The position numbers and the translations under genes were made by a program. Below, one piece after another: positions 1-11,628 of a DNA stretch of 64,000 bases. The notes below the pieces were generated by a model. It worked only from the letters and a program-made list of their open reading frames with translations, did not search any database and had not been told where the DNA came from. Position 1 is the first letter of the stretch, and each line of letters starts with the position of its first letter. The DNA comes from Pseudofabraea citricarpa (Eukaryota > Ascomycota > Leotiomycetes > Helotiales > Dermateaceae), in NCBI GenBank assembly GCA_029641185.1, contig JAPWGK010000004.1:1178001-1242000 (forward strand), read 5' to 3'.

Positions 1-572
1 TTTCCTTTCCCGTTGGATAGTCTGCCGAGCAGAGTTGCAGTCCGTTCTCGAATGACTCCCTCGAGCTTATGCACGCTGGCCATGCTGAAAAAAGGAGCGA
101 GCGCAGCTCTTCTCTTCCTGTGCAAGTCGTGACCCGTGGTGCCCAGCAAGCTCCTATCGAGATTATTTGAGCGAGCATGCCAGTAATCGCGGTCGCGCTT
201 CTGGCCCGCCGTGGCATAGAGCGTATTATAAAAAGCCGGGTCGAGAATGTGGATCTCGTGCGGGTTGATCCGGATTATCGGCCCATAGGTCTTGTGCAGT
301 GATTGCATGTGGAAGACGTACTGCCCGCGATGGATGACATCATGATAGAATTCGTACCTGGGCTTTTCTTAGAACGGAAGCTAGAGCCACTGATTTCATG
401 ATATTGAATGGGATAAATACCAGTAGGTGAGTGCTGCAAGTTTCGGCCCGGGGATATGTGAGATGGGACTTAGAAACAACCTGTAGATGGCGAGCGAGAT
501 GCTGTATGCGACAAAGACAACCGAGCCTGTGAAAGCAATTTGCTTGAGGGAGAACCCGAGGTTTAGATCCAT
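1..572 (-). CDS. Cytochrome P450 monooxygenase, N-terminal part (cut by window edge)
   Basis: Two exons are visible on the minus strand: 572-421 and 357-1, the second running off the window. The intron (420-358) joins a tyrosine-tryptophan codon pair cleanly to the next exon. The protein starts with a hydrophobic helix at about residues 8-35, then the proline-rich hinge HIPGPKLAALTYW, the usual ER anchor of microsomal fungal P450s. Exon 2 reads YEFYHDVIHRGQYVF, then YGPIIRINPHEIHI and a helix-B/C region with RKRRAALAPFF, the expected order for fungal class II P450s of the trichodiene-oxygenase/benzoate-hydroxylase type. The haem-binding Cys loop lies outside the window, so neither substrate nor integrity can be judged. 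The start at 572 is chosen because it places the membrane anchor directly before the PGP hinge. Confidence 0.85.
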
Positions 573-1244
573 TGTATACAGCGAAGATTACAAGTATAGA
601 AAACAAAAAGGAAGACGATTTGAACGAAGGAGATGGATACATTCGTAGTTGATAGACTTAAATACTTTTCCTCATCAAGCTAATGTACGTACTTACATAT
701 TAGAGTTCCTGCTTTCAGATATAGCCCCAAGGCACGCGTGTCTGATTAATGACCTAAGCTCTGACTGCTATTGGCAGCATCTGGCAGTGAAGGACACAGA
801 TTCGAGCTTGACATATGCCTTACGTCTGCATCGCAACTGTTTCTGGTGTTTGTTGAGTGGATCATGTGTCAGCACTTATGGAAAGCTCGAGCTCTAAGTC
901 AGCCAATAGAAGCAAGGCGCTCGCATGTCAACCACTTGGAGTCTGACAAGTTTGCTCGCTTATCAGTTGTGCCACAACCGCTCAGCCCTTTGGCGACATG
1001 ATTACTGTGCACTTAAGAAGCAACCAAAAATGGTACACCTATCGTGAGAAGATACCTTGTATTGTTCCAATATCAACAAGTGTTCTGACTTCTACCCATG
1101 TCCATGTCCATCCTGTCTTCCGTTACCCACCATCCATCCGATCCGGCCCTCTTTTCCCATACTGTAAGCCTCCAGCAAACCCAAATGAAAGCGACATCTA
1201 ACCTCCCACATCCCACATAAAACCCGAGCCCTTCACCAACCTCT
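573..1244. other. Intergenic region between P450 and oxygenase genes
   Basis: No supported gene. Short open frames exist on both strands but none shows domain-like composition or plausible splicing. It holds the P450 promoter and the 3' flank of the prolyl 4-hydroxylase-like gene. Confidence 0.6.
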
Positions 1245-2124
1245 CTAAACCCCTCTAGCAGAACCCCAACTCCAAATATTCAACCCAATCTTCTCACCCT
1301 TCGTAACCGGCAACCCCGCATGCCACGTCTCCTCATAACCCCTGCCACTAGGCTGCAGATTGATCCAGAAGACGGCATTTCCCTGGACGGGTTTGAAGAC
1401 CAGCTCGTCCTTGTCGCAGTCCAAGAAGGCGCACCATCTCTCATCTCGATACGACAGCTTCAATCGGGGGAACTCAGTGCCTCCGCCCTCTAGATCAGCT
1501 GACGCAGAGACGTAGACCATGAAAGTGCTGACGCGATCCTGCGACCGGCTCGCCCCGCTCCAGTCAAAGTGGTGACGGTAATGGCCTCCAGCACCGTAGC
1601 GCTGGCTTCGCAGACGCTCGATGTGGAGGTCTTTTCTCCAGCCTTGGAAAGCCCGCGCGCGCTGCTCGATACAGCGGACCACGCTATCACGCTCGAGGAG
1701 CGCCACTTCTGACGACCGGATCTCTGTGTTGATTACGGTTTCTGCGCCTGTTGAAACGGTCGACGGCTCAAAGTTCTCTTCGCTGTTTTGGTCGAAGAGT
1801 AAGAAGCCAGATCACGTGATATCTCTGATGCGCGAGTCGGCGACGGACTCACCTAATGGTAACGAGATGCGTTCTCTCTTTCTCGCTGAGGAAATCCTCG
1901 ATGTATATGACCAGTGGCTCTAGGTTTAAGATATGCGTCGAGAAAGCGTGCGAAGCGCATCGCAGGGCGAAGGATTCGGCATCTTCGGTTGCGATGAAGG
2001 AGGTATTGAGGAAGAGATCTGGATTCTCGATATGTCGCGTCTGTGGAGCGCCAAAGAGAATGTTGGACACGGGAATATAGACGAAGATATAGATGGGGAT
2101 GAGAGCGAAGAAATAGCCTAGCAT
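1245..2124 (-). CDS. Prolyl 4-hydroxylase-like 2-oxoglutarate/Fe(II) oxygenase, membrane-anchored
   Basis: Two exons, 2124-1853 and 1782-1245, encode about 269 residues; the 70-base intron splits a serine codon (AG/C). Residues 1-25 form a hydrophobic N-terminal segment (MLGYFFALIPIYIFVYIPV), suggesting a type II anchor or uncleaved signal, so the catalytic domain would face the secretory lumen. The C-terminal half is a P4Hc domain: GGHYRHHFDW carries the HxD iron ligands, TWHAGLPV the distal His, and KGEKIGLNIW the Lys that binds 2-oxoglutarate. EGGGTEFPRL is also typical of the family. All catalytic residues are present, so it is probably active. Known members hydroxylate prolines, but the substrate of these short fungal versions is not established. 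Confidence 0.85.
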
Positions 2125-2801
2125 GGTGGTGATGCAGTGTATAGCTTTTTGTGCAGTCCTTGGCGTAGCGTTCCCAGGGTGTCGTGTACGGTACCGGTGA
2201 TGCCCTGAAGAAAAGTCGCCTTTGGCATAATTGATTGCTGCTCATCACGTGAGTCATTCCTTCGGTATTTTGAGGGTTAGAGACAATGGATTAATTCTTT
2301 GCTCGAACCTGTTCCGTGGATTTGGGTGTGAACTTCTGAAATGTTGTAAACCTCTAAGTATGTGCATCCTTAAATTGATTCTGCTGTTGGATTGAATGGG
2401 CATAAATACTAAGCGAGCCGACCCCTGAATCTTTGATGTCTTTGATATAGATAGTGACTACCTTGAAATTATGATCGCATAACAATATGATTATATGACC
2501 TAGATTACGTTATCCTATGACAAGTAGAAGATTGGCAACTACCTTGAAACTGTGCTTGCATAAGCGTAACTTAGATTACGTTATCCCATGACAAGTTGCA
2601 GCCGCAAGAAGGAAGTATCTGATGTGAGAATTTGCTGTCGGTCAATACATCGAGGTCCCCTAAACTCCACCTCCCAATTCCGCCAATTATTTTCGTGACC
2701 ATCCTTTACCAAGTTCATATCCATAAATCCAACGTAGATCATCGCTTTCACTTTTGCTATAGTTCTCTTTCCCTGAAGCATGCCATCCTCATGTCTACTT
2801 T
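2125..2801. other. Intergenic region with a diverged 81-bp tandem duplication
   Basis: No gene seen. It contains the two-copy repeat listed separately at 2457-2596, and the rest is AT-rich. It includes the oxygenase promoter and the 3' flank of the agmatinase-like gene. Confidence 0.55.
2457..2596. repeat. Two-copy direct repeat, period about 81 bp
   Basis: Copy 1 (2457-2525) and copy 2 (2538-2596) both begin ACTACCTTGAAA and end TAGATTACGTTATCC(T/C)ATGACAAGT. The middle has diverged and copy 2 is about ten bases shorter. It reads as an old local duplication in the intergenic space. Confidence 0.7.
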
Positions 2802-4442
2802 TCACAACTCATCCTTTGACCATCCCTTTCCATCCCGTCCCTTTACCTCAGCAACCTTACCCATATCAACTAAACCTCTCTTGACCACGCTAGTCAAGAT
2901 CTCATAGATAACCTGGGCACCGGCAAGAGCAGTTTGCTCCCCGACGCCATCATAAGCAGGCGAGACCTCGACAACATCAGCACCCACGACATTCAAGCCC
3001 TCGATGCCTCTCAAGATGCGGATAAGCTCTCGAGTCGTCCAGCCGCCGGCTTCTGGAGTACCGGTTCCTGGTGCCAAACCGGGATCAATAACATCGATGT
3101 CAACACTGAGGTAAACCGGGACTTCGGTGCCAATGCGGTTCATGATCGCTTCAACAACACCCTTGGGGCCTCCGAGGTCATCGATATCGTCTGAAGAGAT
3201 ACGCAAGAAGCCTTGTCTCTCATCGTCTTCATAATCACCAAAGTCGCCACCGGAAAGACGCGTACGCAGACCAGCATGGACTGAGGACCCATTCAGAATA
3301 AGACCCTCATTAGAGGCCTTCCAGAACATGGAGCCGTGATTGAATTCCGATTGAGCGGAGGGCCATGGACTTGGATACTTGGCTGGATGCCATGTATCTA
3401 GATGCGCATCAAAATGCAGTACGGCAATTGGACCGCCGTAGACTTTGTTCAAAGCACGCAGGGCTGGGAGTGCAATAGAGTGGTCTCCCCCGAGAGAAAG
3501 AATTTTTGGATGCTTGGTAGACGAGGATAGCGGGGAGCGGTGCCCAAGTTCTAGGTATGCCGATGTCATCTGAGTAAGAGCCATGGCATTATCCATGGGC
3601 GTGACAGGTACATCACCACAATCTAGCACAGTAGCCCATGATGTGTATGGGTTCATCGCTGCACGGGTATTGAAGCCCCTGAAAGAGGTTTGGCGTGCCG
3701 AGGCTGCCCGAATTGCTCGTGGGCCAAACCTGGCACCTGGAATATGTTAGCTCGTGTATATCAGCTCTGCGGTATAACTTAACTTACCTGGTCGATAGGA
3801 GACGGCAGTGTCGAAAGGCACGCCGAGGATGCCAATATCAAACAATGTCTCTGTCGTAGTAAGGCATTTCACATGCTTCAGATGTGCGAATGTGTTGACT
3901 CCTGAGAATCCCCACTGCGAATAGATTAGCCTCGACCCTTCTCGAATTCCGGCAGAACAGGATCCAAAGACTTCATGCTTCTCCGGTGTGTGAAATTGAG
4001 TTCTCTGGCCCGCTAGGACGGACCCCAGACAGAAAAGCTTGCCGAACGTGGACAATTTATCTCGAACAAAAGACAGACAGATGTACTGTAACGTCTGGAC
4101 GGCAAGCATGAGATGACATGTGCATGCTGCAAGTCATACTTTTGATGGCCTGTCTCAGAACCAGGTAACTCATGCACCACCAAGCACTTGCTAGTCCGGC
4201 TGTTGTATTACCGAACTGTCGAAGAAAAGAAGAGGATGGGTAAGAGAAGCCTTAGCTTTCCAGGATTAAAAATTTGTGACACGAACCTCGAATCCCCATT
4301 TCCTTTCTAGCTCTTCTTCCGAGTCCTGTTCGAAAGGTTGCTGATGTAATGGAAGCCCTGTTTCATGCTCATGCTCATGCCCAGCATGCCCCACCACAAC
4401 CCCGCAAACCACGGCCCCTATCAACAATCCAAAAGTTTTCAT
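2802..4442 (-). CDS. Agmatinase-like ureohydrolase with signal peptide and C-terminal KDEL
   Basis: Three exons, 4442-4287, 3914-3788 and 3736-2802, give about 405 residues. The first intron (372 bases) is long for this window, but it joins KWGFE to [12 protein letters not shown] in phase 0. Manganese-binding motifs of the arginase/agmatinase superfamily are intact: [22 protein letters not shown] and [19 protein letters not shown]. This group hydrolyses guanidino compounds (agmatine to putrescine and urea); the exact substrate is inferred. [21 protein letters not shown] at the start is a signal peptide, followed by a His/Glu run (HEHEHE). The last four residues are KDEL, the classical ER-retrieval tetrapeptide, so an ER-lumen enzyme is predicted. 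An ATG at 4484 is in frame, but the one at 4442 starts directly at the signal peptide. Confidence 0.88.
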
Positions 4443-5170
4443 GGTTCGAGTTGGCCTTGAAAATCGCCTGTTGCAAAATATCAAGTTCCACGGTATTTTG
4501 CGATTGAAGAAGAGGAGGAAGAGAGAAAAGAAAAGAAGGTTGAGATAGAATGATGGAGATAATCAGGCCGATGATAGGCCGTGAGCGTTGGTTACGTTAT
4601 TAGCTTTCTGTTCGGGAAGTTGGAAGAGATGGGACAGGAAGGGCGTGTAGGGCGTCAACAAAATCCCACTCTTGGATGTCCTCACACCGTTTATTTGGCG
4701 TTGCTACCCTTAAAAGAGTAAGCATTTCCTCCGTCTGTCGCGTGGCATGTCATGGATCGTACTGCAATAGCTTCAACTATCAGAAGCGGCCCTGAAGAAT
4801 CCTGATTGCTGGGATCTGGGGTACGGCAGAGGCGTGCGAAGGTGCAGGAACTCACGAGCATTGGAAAACAGGTACAGTACATACTGGTCATGCAAATCAA
4901 AGTCTTTATCGCATTTACACCTCAATCGCCATAACGCAGAAAAAAGGAACCCCATTAGTGGGTCAAAGATTCATTCAATCGCTCAAACCCAGCCCGTTGC
5001 AACCCGTTTCCAGCGCCCTGGATGAAGATCTTGAATGAGATATGAGAGAAGTTGAAGACTCCGTGGACTCCATCCTTGATTGGAATCTCTTATGCCTGGA
5101 AGAGATAATCCATATTCCCGACCTGGGTGATGATTCGTCCAGAGAGCCCAAAGAAGAAAATATGTGTGTA
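4443..5170. other. Intergenic region
   Basis: No gene supported. It holds the upstream region of the agmatinase-like gene (purine-rich stretch near 4505-4550) and the 3' flank of CDC42. Confidence 0.5.
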
Positions 5171-6019
<849 letters not shown>

Positions 6020-7399
6020 TGTTCCGGTCCCTTCAATTATCCAATTTGAATTTACTTGACAGCAGCTCCTCAAACAGCCTATGTCTTCTCACGTCTGATC
6101 TCGAAAGGATGCTGTTTGGATTGAGGGTTGATGCGGGACTTCGGGGGGGCGGTGGGAATAAAGAGGCGCGACCGTCGTGATGTCGAGGGAGTGCTTTCTG
6201 CAACAGGAGTTGGACTTTTGGGACTACGCACGAGCGTTGCGTTTGCGTTGGTCGGAATGTCGACTCCACTTGTACCTTTATCCGCCTTTGCAAGTAATGT
6301 CAGCTTTATCGTGATCTGGATGGGGAAGGCGGCTAGATTAAGCTCCGGGGCAGGAAGCAGATGGCCGTACCGCGGTGTGCAGAGACAACAGGCAGCTGTT
6401 GGGTTGGTGGCAGCAACAAAGTAATAAGATGGGGGAGCGGAGGGGAGGAGCAGAAAACACAGAGAGGGTGAGGCTGAGTATTACCGGTACGAGTAGGTCC
6501 AGCACTGCTGCGGCGTAGGAGGTTAAACTTGGTCGAGGATCGGGTAGGAAGAAGATTCGACGAATGATCCGTCGCAAGGGTTGGAAGGGGGGAGCTGAGG
6601 CGTCTGTGTGCTAGAGGGAATGGTTCGTCAACGTTGGCTGGATTTTATGCCTATTGAGACAGATGGTGTTTTGACGGATGGGCGATGGGTGATGGGGGGG
6701 TTGTGTTGAGCGACGGATTCGTATGGAGTACGTACCTTGCAGCAAGTTTGATGAAACGAAACAGATGAATGAACTGGACTGGGTGGTACTGTGCTCGAGT
6801 ACTGGATGTGGTTGTGGTTGTAGATGTGGTTGTGGTTGTGGTTGTGGTTGTGCTGTGACGGTGACTATGAACGTGATGTCGTGGTAGCAGTGCTGTAGTG
6901 CTGTAGTGCTGTTGACTCGCCAGGAGAGTGAGTGGTGAACGGGATGGATGCAAGCAATAAATAGGCCGGATGGAGAGGGCAACAAAGAGAGGGAGGGTTT
7001 GGTTTATGCACACATACAAACGCGAGAGAAGGAGAGACAAGCACAGTGGTGAGATGATGATGGAGAGAGAGGACGAAAAAGACGGCTTCTACGGCTGGTC
7101 CAGACGAGCAATTCTTGTACTGTAGGCAGAGCCAGGTAATTGACTATCACTTGTCAGTTGCAGGAGCAGGTGCAGGTGCAGGTGGACTGGACTGTCTGTT
7201 TAAGTCTTAGGTTAGTGCGGATTCGCTTTCCAGCTTTGCAAGAATGAAGGCTACAGCTGCCAACATCCCTGGACCGACAACGCTCAGAGCCATACAGCGC
7301 CCAGTATCACCACCACCTCAATTTGCTCGACTCCGCTGCATCTCCAGGAAACCTTAACAAGTCAACAGACAGCCACGTCGCAGTATTGCTCTCAACGGG
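6020..7399. promoter_or_regulatory. Divergent intergenic region between CDC42 and VMA22
   Basis: About 1.4 kb separates the two start codons. It is low in complexity: a GGTTGT-type hexamer tract (6804-6852), an 8-bp GTGCTGTA triplication (about 6890-6913) and a GGTGCA run (about 7163-7183). The CDC42 side probably carries a long 5' UTR. Open frames here translate to low-complexity peptides and are not called. Confidence 0.5.
6804..6852. repeat. Hexanucleotide microsatellite (GGTTGT)n, interrupted
   Basis: About eight imperfect copies of GGTTGT/GGTTGT-like units, with one TAGAT interruption near 6820. Located in the upstream region shared by CDC42 and VMA22. Confidence 0.9.
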
Positions 7400-8020
7400 A
7401 TGGCCTCTGCAATCTCTCTCTCGGAAGAGATCGATTCCTTATTGGAACGCTACCTCAACCTCCTCGACACCTACACCACCCTTCGCAAGGAACTCACCAC
7501 GCTCCAGTCCGCTGTAGGCCACTTCCCTGTGCTATAAGTCGGGGCTAATCACCCTCTGCAGGTACATCAGCACATTGCGCGCGCCAACTTCTCTGCCGAT
7601 CGAGGCATACGATATGGGCAGGATCTGTACGACGAACGAATGCAGGCCTCACGAGCATGCCGTATCACCATTTCTGCAGCATCTGCCGAGTTCACAGTTG
7701 CTGTACACGGTCACAATGCAGCTGCAGATAAAGAGAACCCGCCTCGAGAAACTGGAGGCGAGGAAGAGATGCCAACGGGGACAGTCCTGAAGAAAGACCC
7801 GATCCGGATGTTCGGAATTCTCACACCGCAGAGCTTAAGGATGGCACAGGCTGAAGCCGTCAAGATGGTGGAAGATATCATGCCCAAGATTGCTTCTGCA
7901 GACGCTGAGATGAAGGAGGTCGAGATCAAGATTCGAAGAGCTAGGAAGCACAAAGCAAAGGCAGAAGCTGCAGAGTCAAAACAATCTCTGGAGGGCGAAA
8001 TGGAAGCATTGGCTGTGTGA
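7400..8020 (+). CDS. VMA22: V-ATPase assembly factor Vma22 (CCDC115-like)
   Basis: Two exons, 7400-7513 and 7562-8020 (48-base phase-0 intron), encode 190 residues. The N-terminus MASAISLSEEIDSLLERYL forms the first coiled coil, followed by LDTYTTLRKELTTLQSA and VHQHIARANFSADRGIRYGQDLYDERMQASR, the signature of the Vma22/CCDC115 family. A variable central linker follows, then a second helical part with a Lys/Glu/Ala-rich coiled coil to the C-terminus. In yeast the protein works with Vma12 in the ER membrane to assemble the V0 sector of the vacuolar proton pump. It lies head-to-head with CDC42. The start at 7400 gives the conserved short first exon. Confidence 0.85.
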
Positions 8021-8990
8021 GCGTACAAGCTATGCGTGGCACTCTCGAAGGCCCGGAATCTGACAATGCTATCATATCTGAGAGATCAGGCCATCGCTTG
8101 AGCTACACAGGCATCAGACTAAAAGACTGGATCCTGCCTGTACCCAGTGTGTGCTGATACGTGCATGAGTCACCCCATTTAAGGTATTTATTTTAGACAA
8201 CCGTCCACTGCAGGTTGCTATATACAGCATGATGCCATTGAGGCATATGATAAGGCTGATGAAGCCAGTCACTGACTTGTCGAACCTGACAGTGACAGAA
8301 CAAATGACAGGAGACGACTCTCAAAATATGATGATTATTCATGGAAACATCTTCTGGCTTTACGTGATAGTATATCTTCGGAGAAAGAAATAAAAAGGAA
8401 ATACCAATTACCACAATGATCCTAACGATCCTGTAATACAAATCCCATCATGCCGTTGATCTGTAGAAAATCAATTATCATTCCAGTCTCATATTGGGGT
8501 TTAGTCTCATATAACCCCCCCTCGAAACTGCTACCAATTATTCGTTTAAATTGGTTCTCTAATTCTGATTTAGCACAGGATTTTTTTCTACTGTACTTTA
8601 TTTACGCCTATCGTCAATTTCTTTTCGGTGGCTCTTCTCTCGCTTAATTATTTCTGGGCTGCACGATTAGGTATAGAGCATACGACGCAGGTATATGAAT
8701 TTGGATGAGTGCAAAAGGGGCTGCGACCATAACAATCTCTCAATTTTGGTTGCCTAGTATCACGTTCTTGAAATCAAGAAGGATTTCACGTGCATATGAT
8801 GAATTATTCTTGTACTGTGTACTGAACGACTCTTTTGTTTGAATTGCTAATAAATCCTGCCTAAAGAGTCTCACCGGCAGTAACTATTTGCTGCAGTTCA
8901 AGAGAATATACCCCGAGGAAATGAGCCTCTAAGGGAAGCCAAAGAAACATTCCCTGCTATCCATTGAACGCCGAAGATGCAGCATTGACT
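8021..8990. other. Convergent intergenic region
   Basis: No gene recognised. AT-rich in its second half (about 8440-8900). It contains the 3' ends of VMA22 and of the deadenylase-like gene. Confidence 0.55.
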
Positions 8991-10989
8991 TCACTGGGTA
9001 TTAACCAGACTCAGCCGACAAACACCACCCTCGACACTATTAACCCTCAACCTATTGCTGTACACTCTCCAGAACCAACTGTCCATATCTGGAAGCCACT
9101 GCTCAATAATTCCAGTACCTCCAGTTGACTTTTCTACCTGTTCTTCTTCTATGGCTAAAGCCATAAACGGGTTCTTCAGAAGTGCTGCATTTCGGGCAAG
9201 TAGTTCATTGTCTGATGCCGAATCGCTGGTGGTATCACCACCATTAGTGTCAGGAGCATTCAAATTTACTCCGCCTGTATCCTCGTCTCGCGATTCGTAT
9301 GATGCCGCATCGGAGTCAAGATCTCTACTTGAGTCGGAGTTTTCAGAACCGTTCATGGGTAACTCTGGGTCGGTTTGTTGCGAGTAGAGTTTTGCTGAGA
9401 TCTTGATGAAGAGTTCCGCCGTCATCCAGCCTACATATTGGTTAGTCAATAGAATGAAACAAGATTGACTAAATATTTACTATCAAAGCCGGCCTCGTGG
9501 TCTTTGCCGAATGCTGCACCATAAGACATGTGCTGTTCTTCGAGAACAACTAATGGCTGATGTTTCATCTTGAACGGCTCCCACAGCTGCTTGAGGCCCT
9601 CTCTCGGGTTCATCGCATCAGCATCGTGCGTAGCAAGATATTTTGTATCAACCACAAATGGGAACAGAACATGCATGTGCTTTTGGAAATCCCGAACTTC
9701 TAGAGGCAGCTCTCCAACGAAGGTCTTGTAAAGGAAGATCAGATCAGTGAAAAGATTATGCCCAACAAGGACGTGCTTCTTTTCCTTTAGAGATCTAGCG
9801 ACCTGACGAAAATCCGACTCCAAATTCTTTCTGGTTTCAAGATCATCGGCTGTGTCACTATTATCGTCGCAGAACCACCATGGATCAATTCTTGTCAAAT
9901 CGCCACCGCAAAGAGCTTCGAAAACCCATCTCAGACCTACCGTAGTCTAAGCAAACATCAACGATGGAGATTTGGCACAACTAACCTACTTGCTTCGCGA
10001 TCATAGAGTTGAACTCGGCCAATCTTCTTCTTTGGATCTGTAGCATAATTAGCAAGCGAGATCCATAGAAAAAAGAAAAAAAAAACAAGGTATCAAGAGA
10101 AGAAAGCATGCCATCATGACATCTCTTCGTTAGACTAACCTCAGCTTCTCTCTTATGATCAGTCTTCTCAACTTGCATGAATGACTTTTCATGACGAGCG
10201 AATGTGCGATAGTCTGGGAACTCGTTTTGCACCAGCTGGTGAATAAGTCTTCGCTGGTAACCATTCAACGGGCCATCGGGATTGCCAATGTTAACAAAGT
10301 TTTGTTTTGACTCCTATGCGTACACATTAGTATAGAAGGACAAGGTTTTTCACGACAAGACTTACAGATTTATCATCAATCCATGTAGTGATACTCTTCC
10401 GGGCATTTCGGTAGAATTCAAGGGTCTCTGGCTCGCTTGGCGAGATCACTAAATCTTCTCTCTTGTTCGGGCCATGGATATTTTGAAATGTCTCCCTGGA
10501 ATATTGCTCCTCTTCTCGAGACAAGTAAGGGACTCCTTTGTCGAAGATCTTACCGAAGTCGAAGCGATTCTTCAAAAGAAAGTCACAAGCAGAACTGGAG
10601 AAGCCAAACTTGCGGTCGATATTCAATCTGTCGCCATGAAGGAACAACGGGCTCAGATGGAAGTTGTATGGTCGTGCGATGTACAATCCTGGAACTTGTT
10701 AACTTGGACCACATTGCAACTTTCGAAGCGACGAACCCTTCTCCCGATCTTCTTCAACAATCGTGATCCCCACTTGCAGAACTTGAAATGCCTCCGCAGC
10801 TTCTTTGGTCTCTGAGTATTGCTGCTGCAACGTAGGCTTTCCAGCATCACGGGAAGCACCGTTGATACCATGTCGGGGTCTCGTTGAGATGCCACTCATT
10901 TCAAGATCAAAGCTGATGAATGACGCATTGGCGATCTGCTGCAAGATGGATAGCAGCTGCTTCGGATACTTATTCCTATCAACTTCCAT
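8991..10989 (-). CDS. CAF1/PARN-family DEDD 3'-5' exoribonuclease
   Basis: Six exons, 10989-10737, 10688-10366, 10313-10140, 10037-9986, 9936-9481 and 9430-8991, give 565 residues. The DEDDh catalytic set is visible: FISFDLEMSGIS near residue 25 (first Asp and Glu), HVLVGHNLFTDLIFLY (second Asp), and AFGKDHEAGFDS (His and last Asp). EVDRNKYP at the start is the typical PARN/TOE1/CAF1 opening. The C-terminal tail is acidic and Ser/Asp-rich. Members shorten poly(A) tails of mRNAs or trim small RNAs. The arrangement with a long insert between the catalytic halves fits PARN-like fungal members better than Pop2. Start 10989 is preferred over an in-frame upstream codon at 11052 because it begins directly with MEVDRNKYP. 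Confidence 0.85.
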
Positions 10990-11628
10990 GGTGGGCAACG
11001 GATAGATGGTTGAGTAAGAGAGGAAGTTGGGTAGTACTAAAGCTGCGCGCAAAGCTGATGTCTTGTAAGATTAAGAAAGGAAAGCACGAGAAGAAAAATT
11101 GAAATAGTCGCCTTACAGGGTGAAATGGCTCTGGGAGCAAAAGTACTAGGTCGCTTGACCTTTGGTACTAGATGAATTGACAGGACGACTTAGAAAGATG
11201 CATTCGTCACGTCATCATCTGCTACAGCTCAAGTTGTGCTGGTCTGCCGGTTGCTTTGTATAGAAAGAGTGTACGCCGTCAGAAACTGGCATTGGAGACG
11301 ACACTTGGAGTGACAGCAACAGCTTAAAGTTTGTGTCTCATCTTAGTTTGCGGATTGTTAATGTTTGTTGTTAACGTGGATGCAGAGAAGTTTGCAGGAA
11401 TGGAAGGGACAGCCTTGTCTGGGTGTCCAGCCTCATCACATGACAGTATCTTAGTTGCTAGGCTCCAAGGGGAATTGTGAGCCCGCCCTTGCACCGGCAT
11501 TTTGAACCTCGGTATCTGGTGATCCAAGACTACGAATCTTATTAACATTCCTGAGTTTCTCCTCTCCTCCTGTTCTCTAATCTCACGATCCATACCGGAA
11601 TTTCGAGAGATCACTCCCCGATGACACG
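10990..11628. promoter_or_regulatory. Divergent intergenic region between nuclease gene and PEX26
   Basis: Bidirectional promoter region of about 640 bases. Open frames reaching in from the PEX26 side on the minus strand are antisense shadows. No distinct element is recognised. Confidence 0.5.

Noticed and set aside
6338..7040. Three minus-strand frames rich in Thr, Gln, Pro and Ser
   Set aside because: They translate the hexamer microsatellite and its surroundings; low-complexity shadows.
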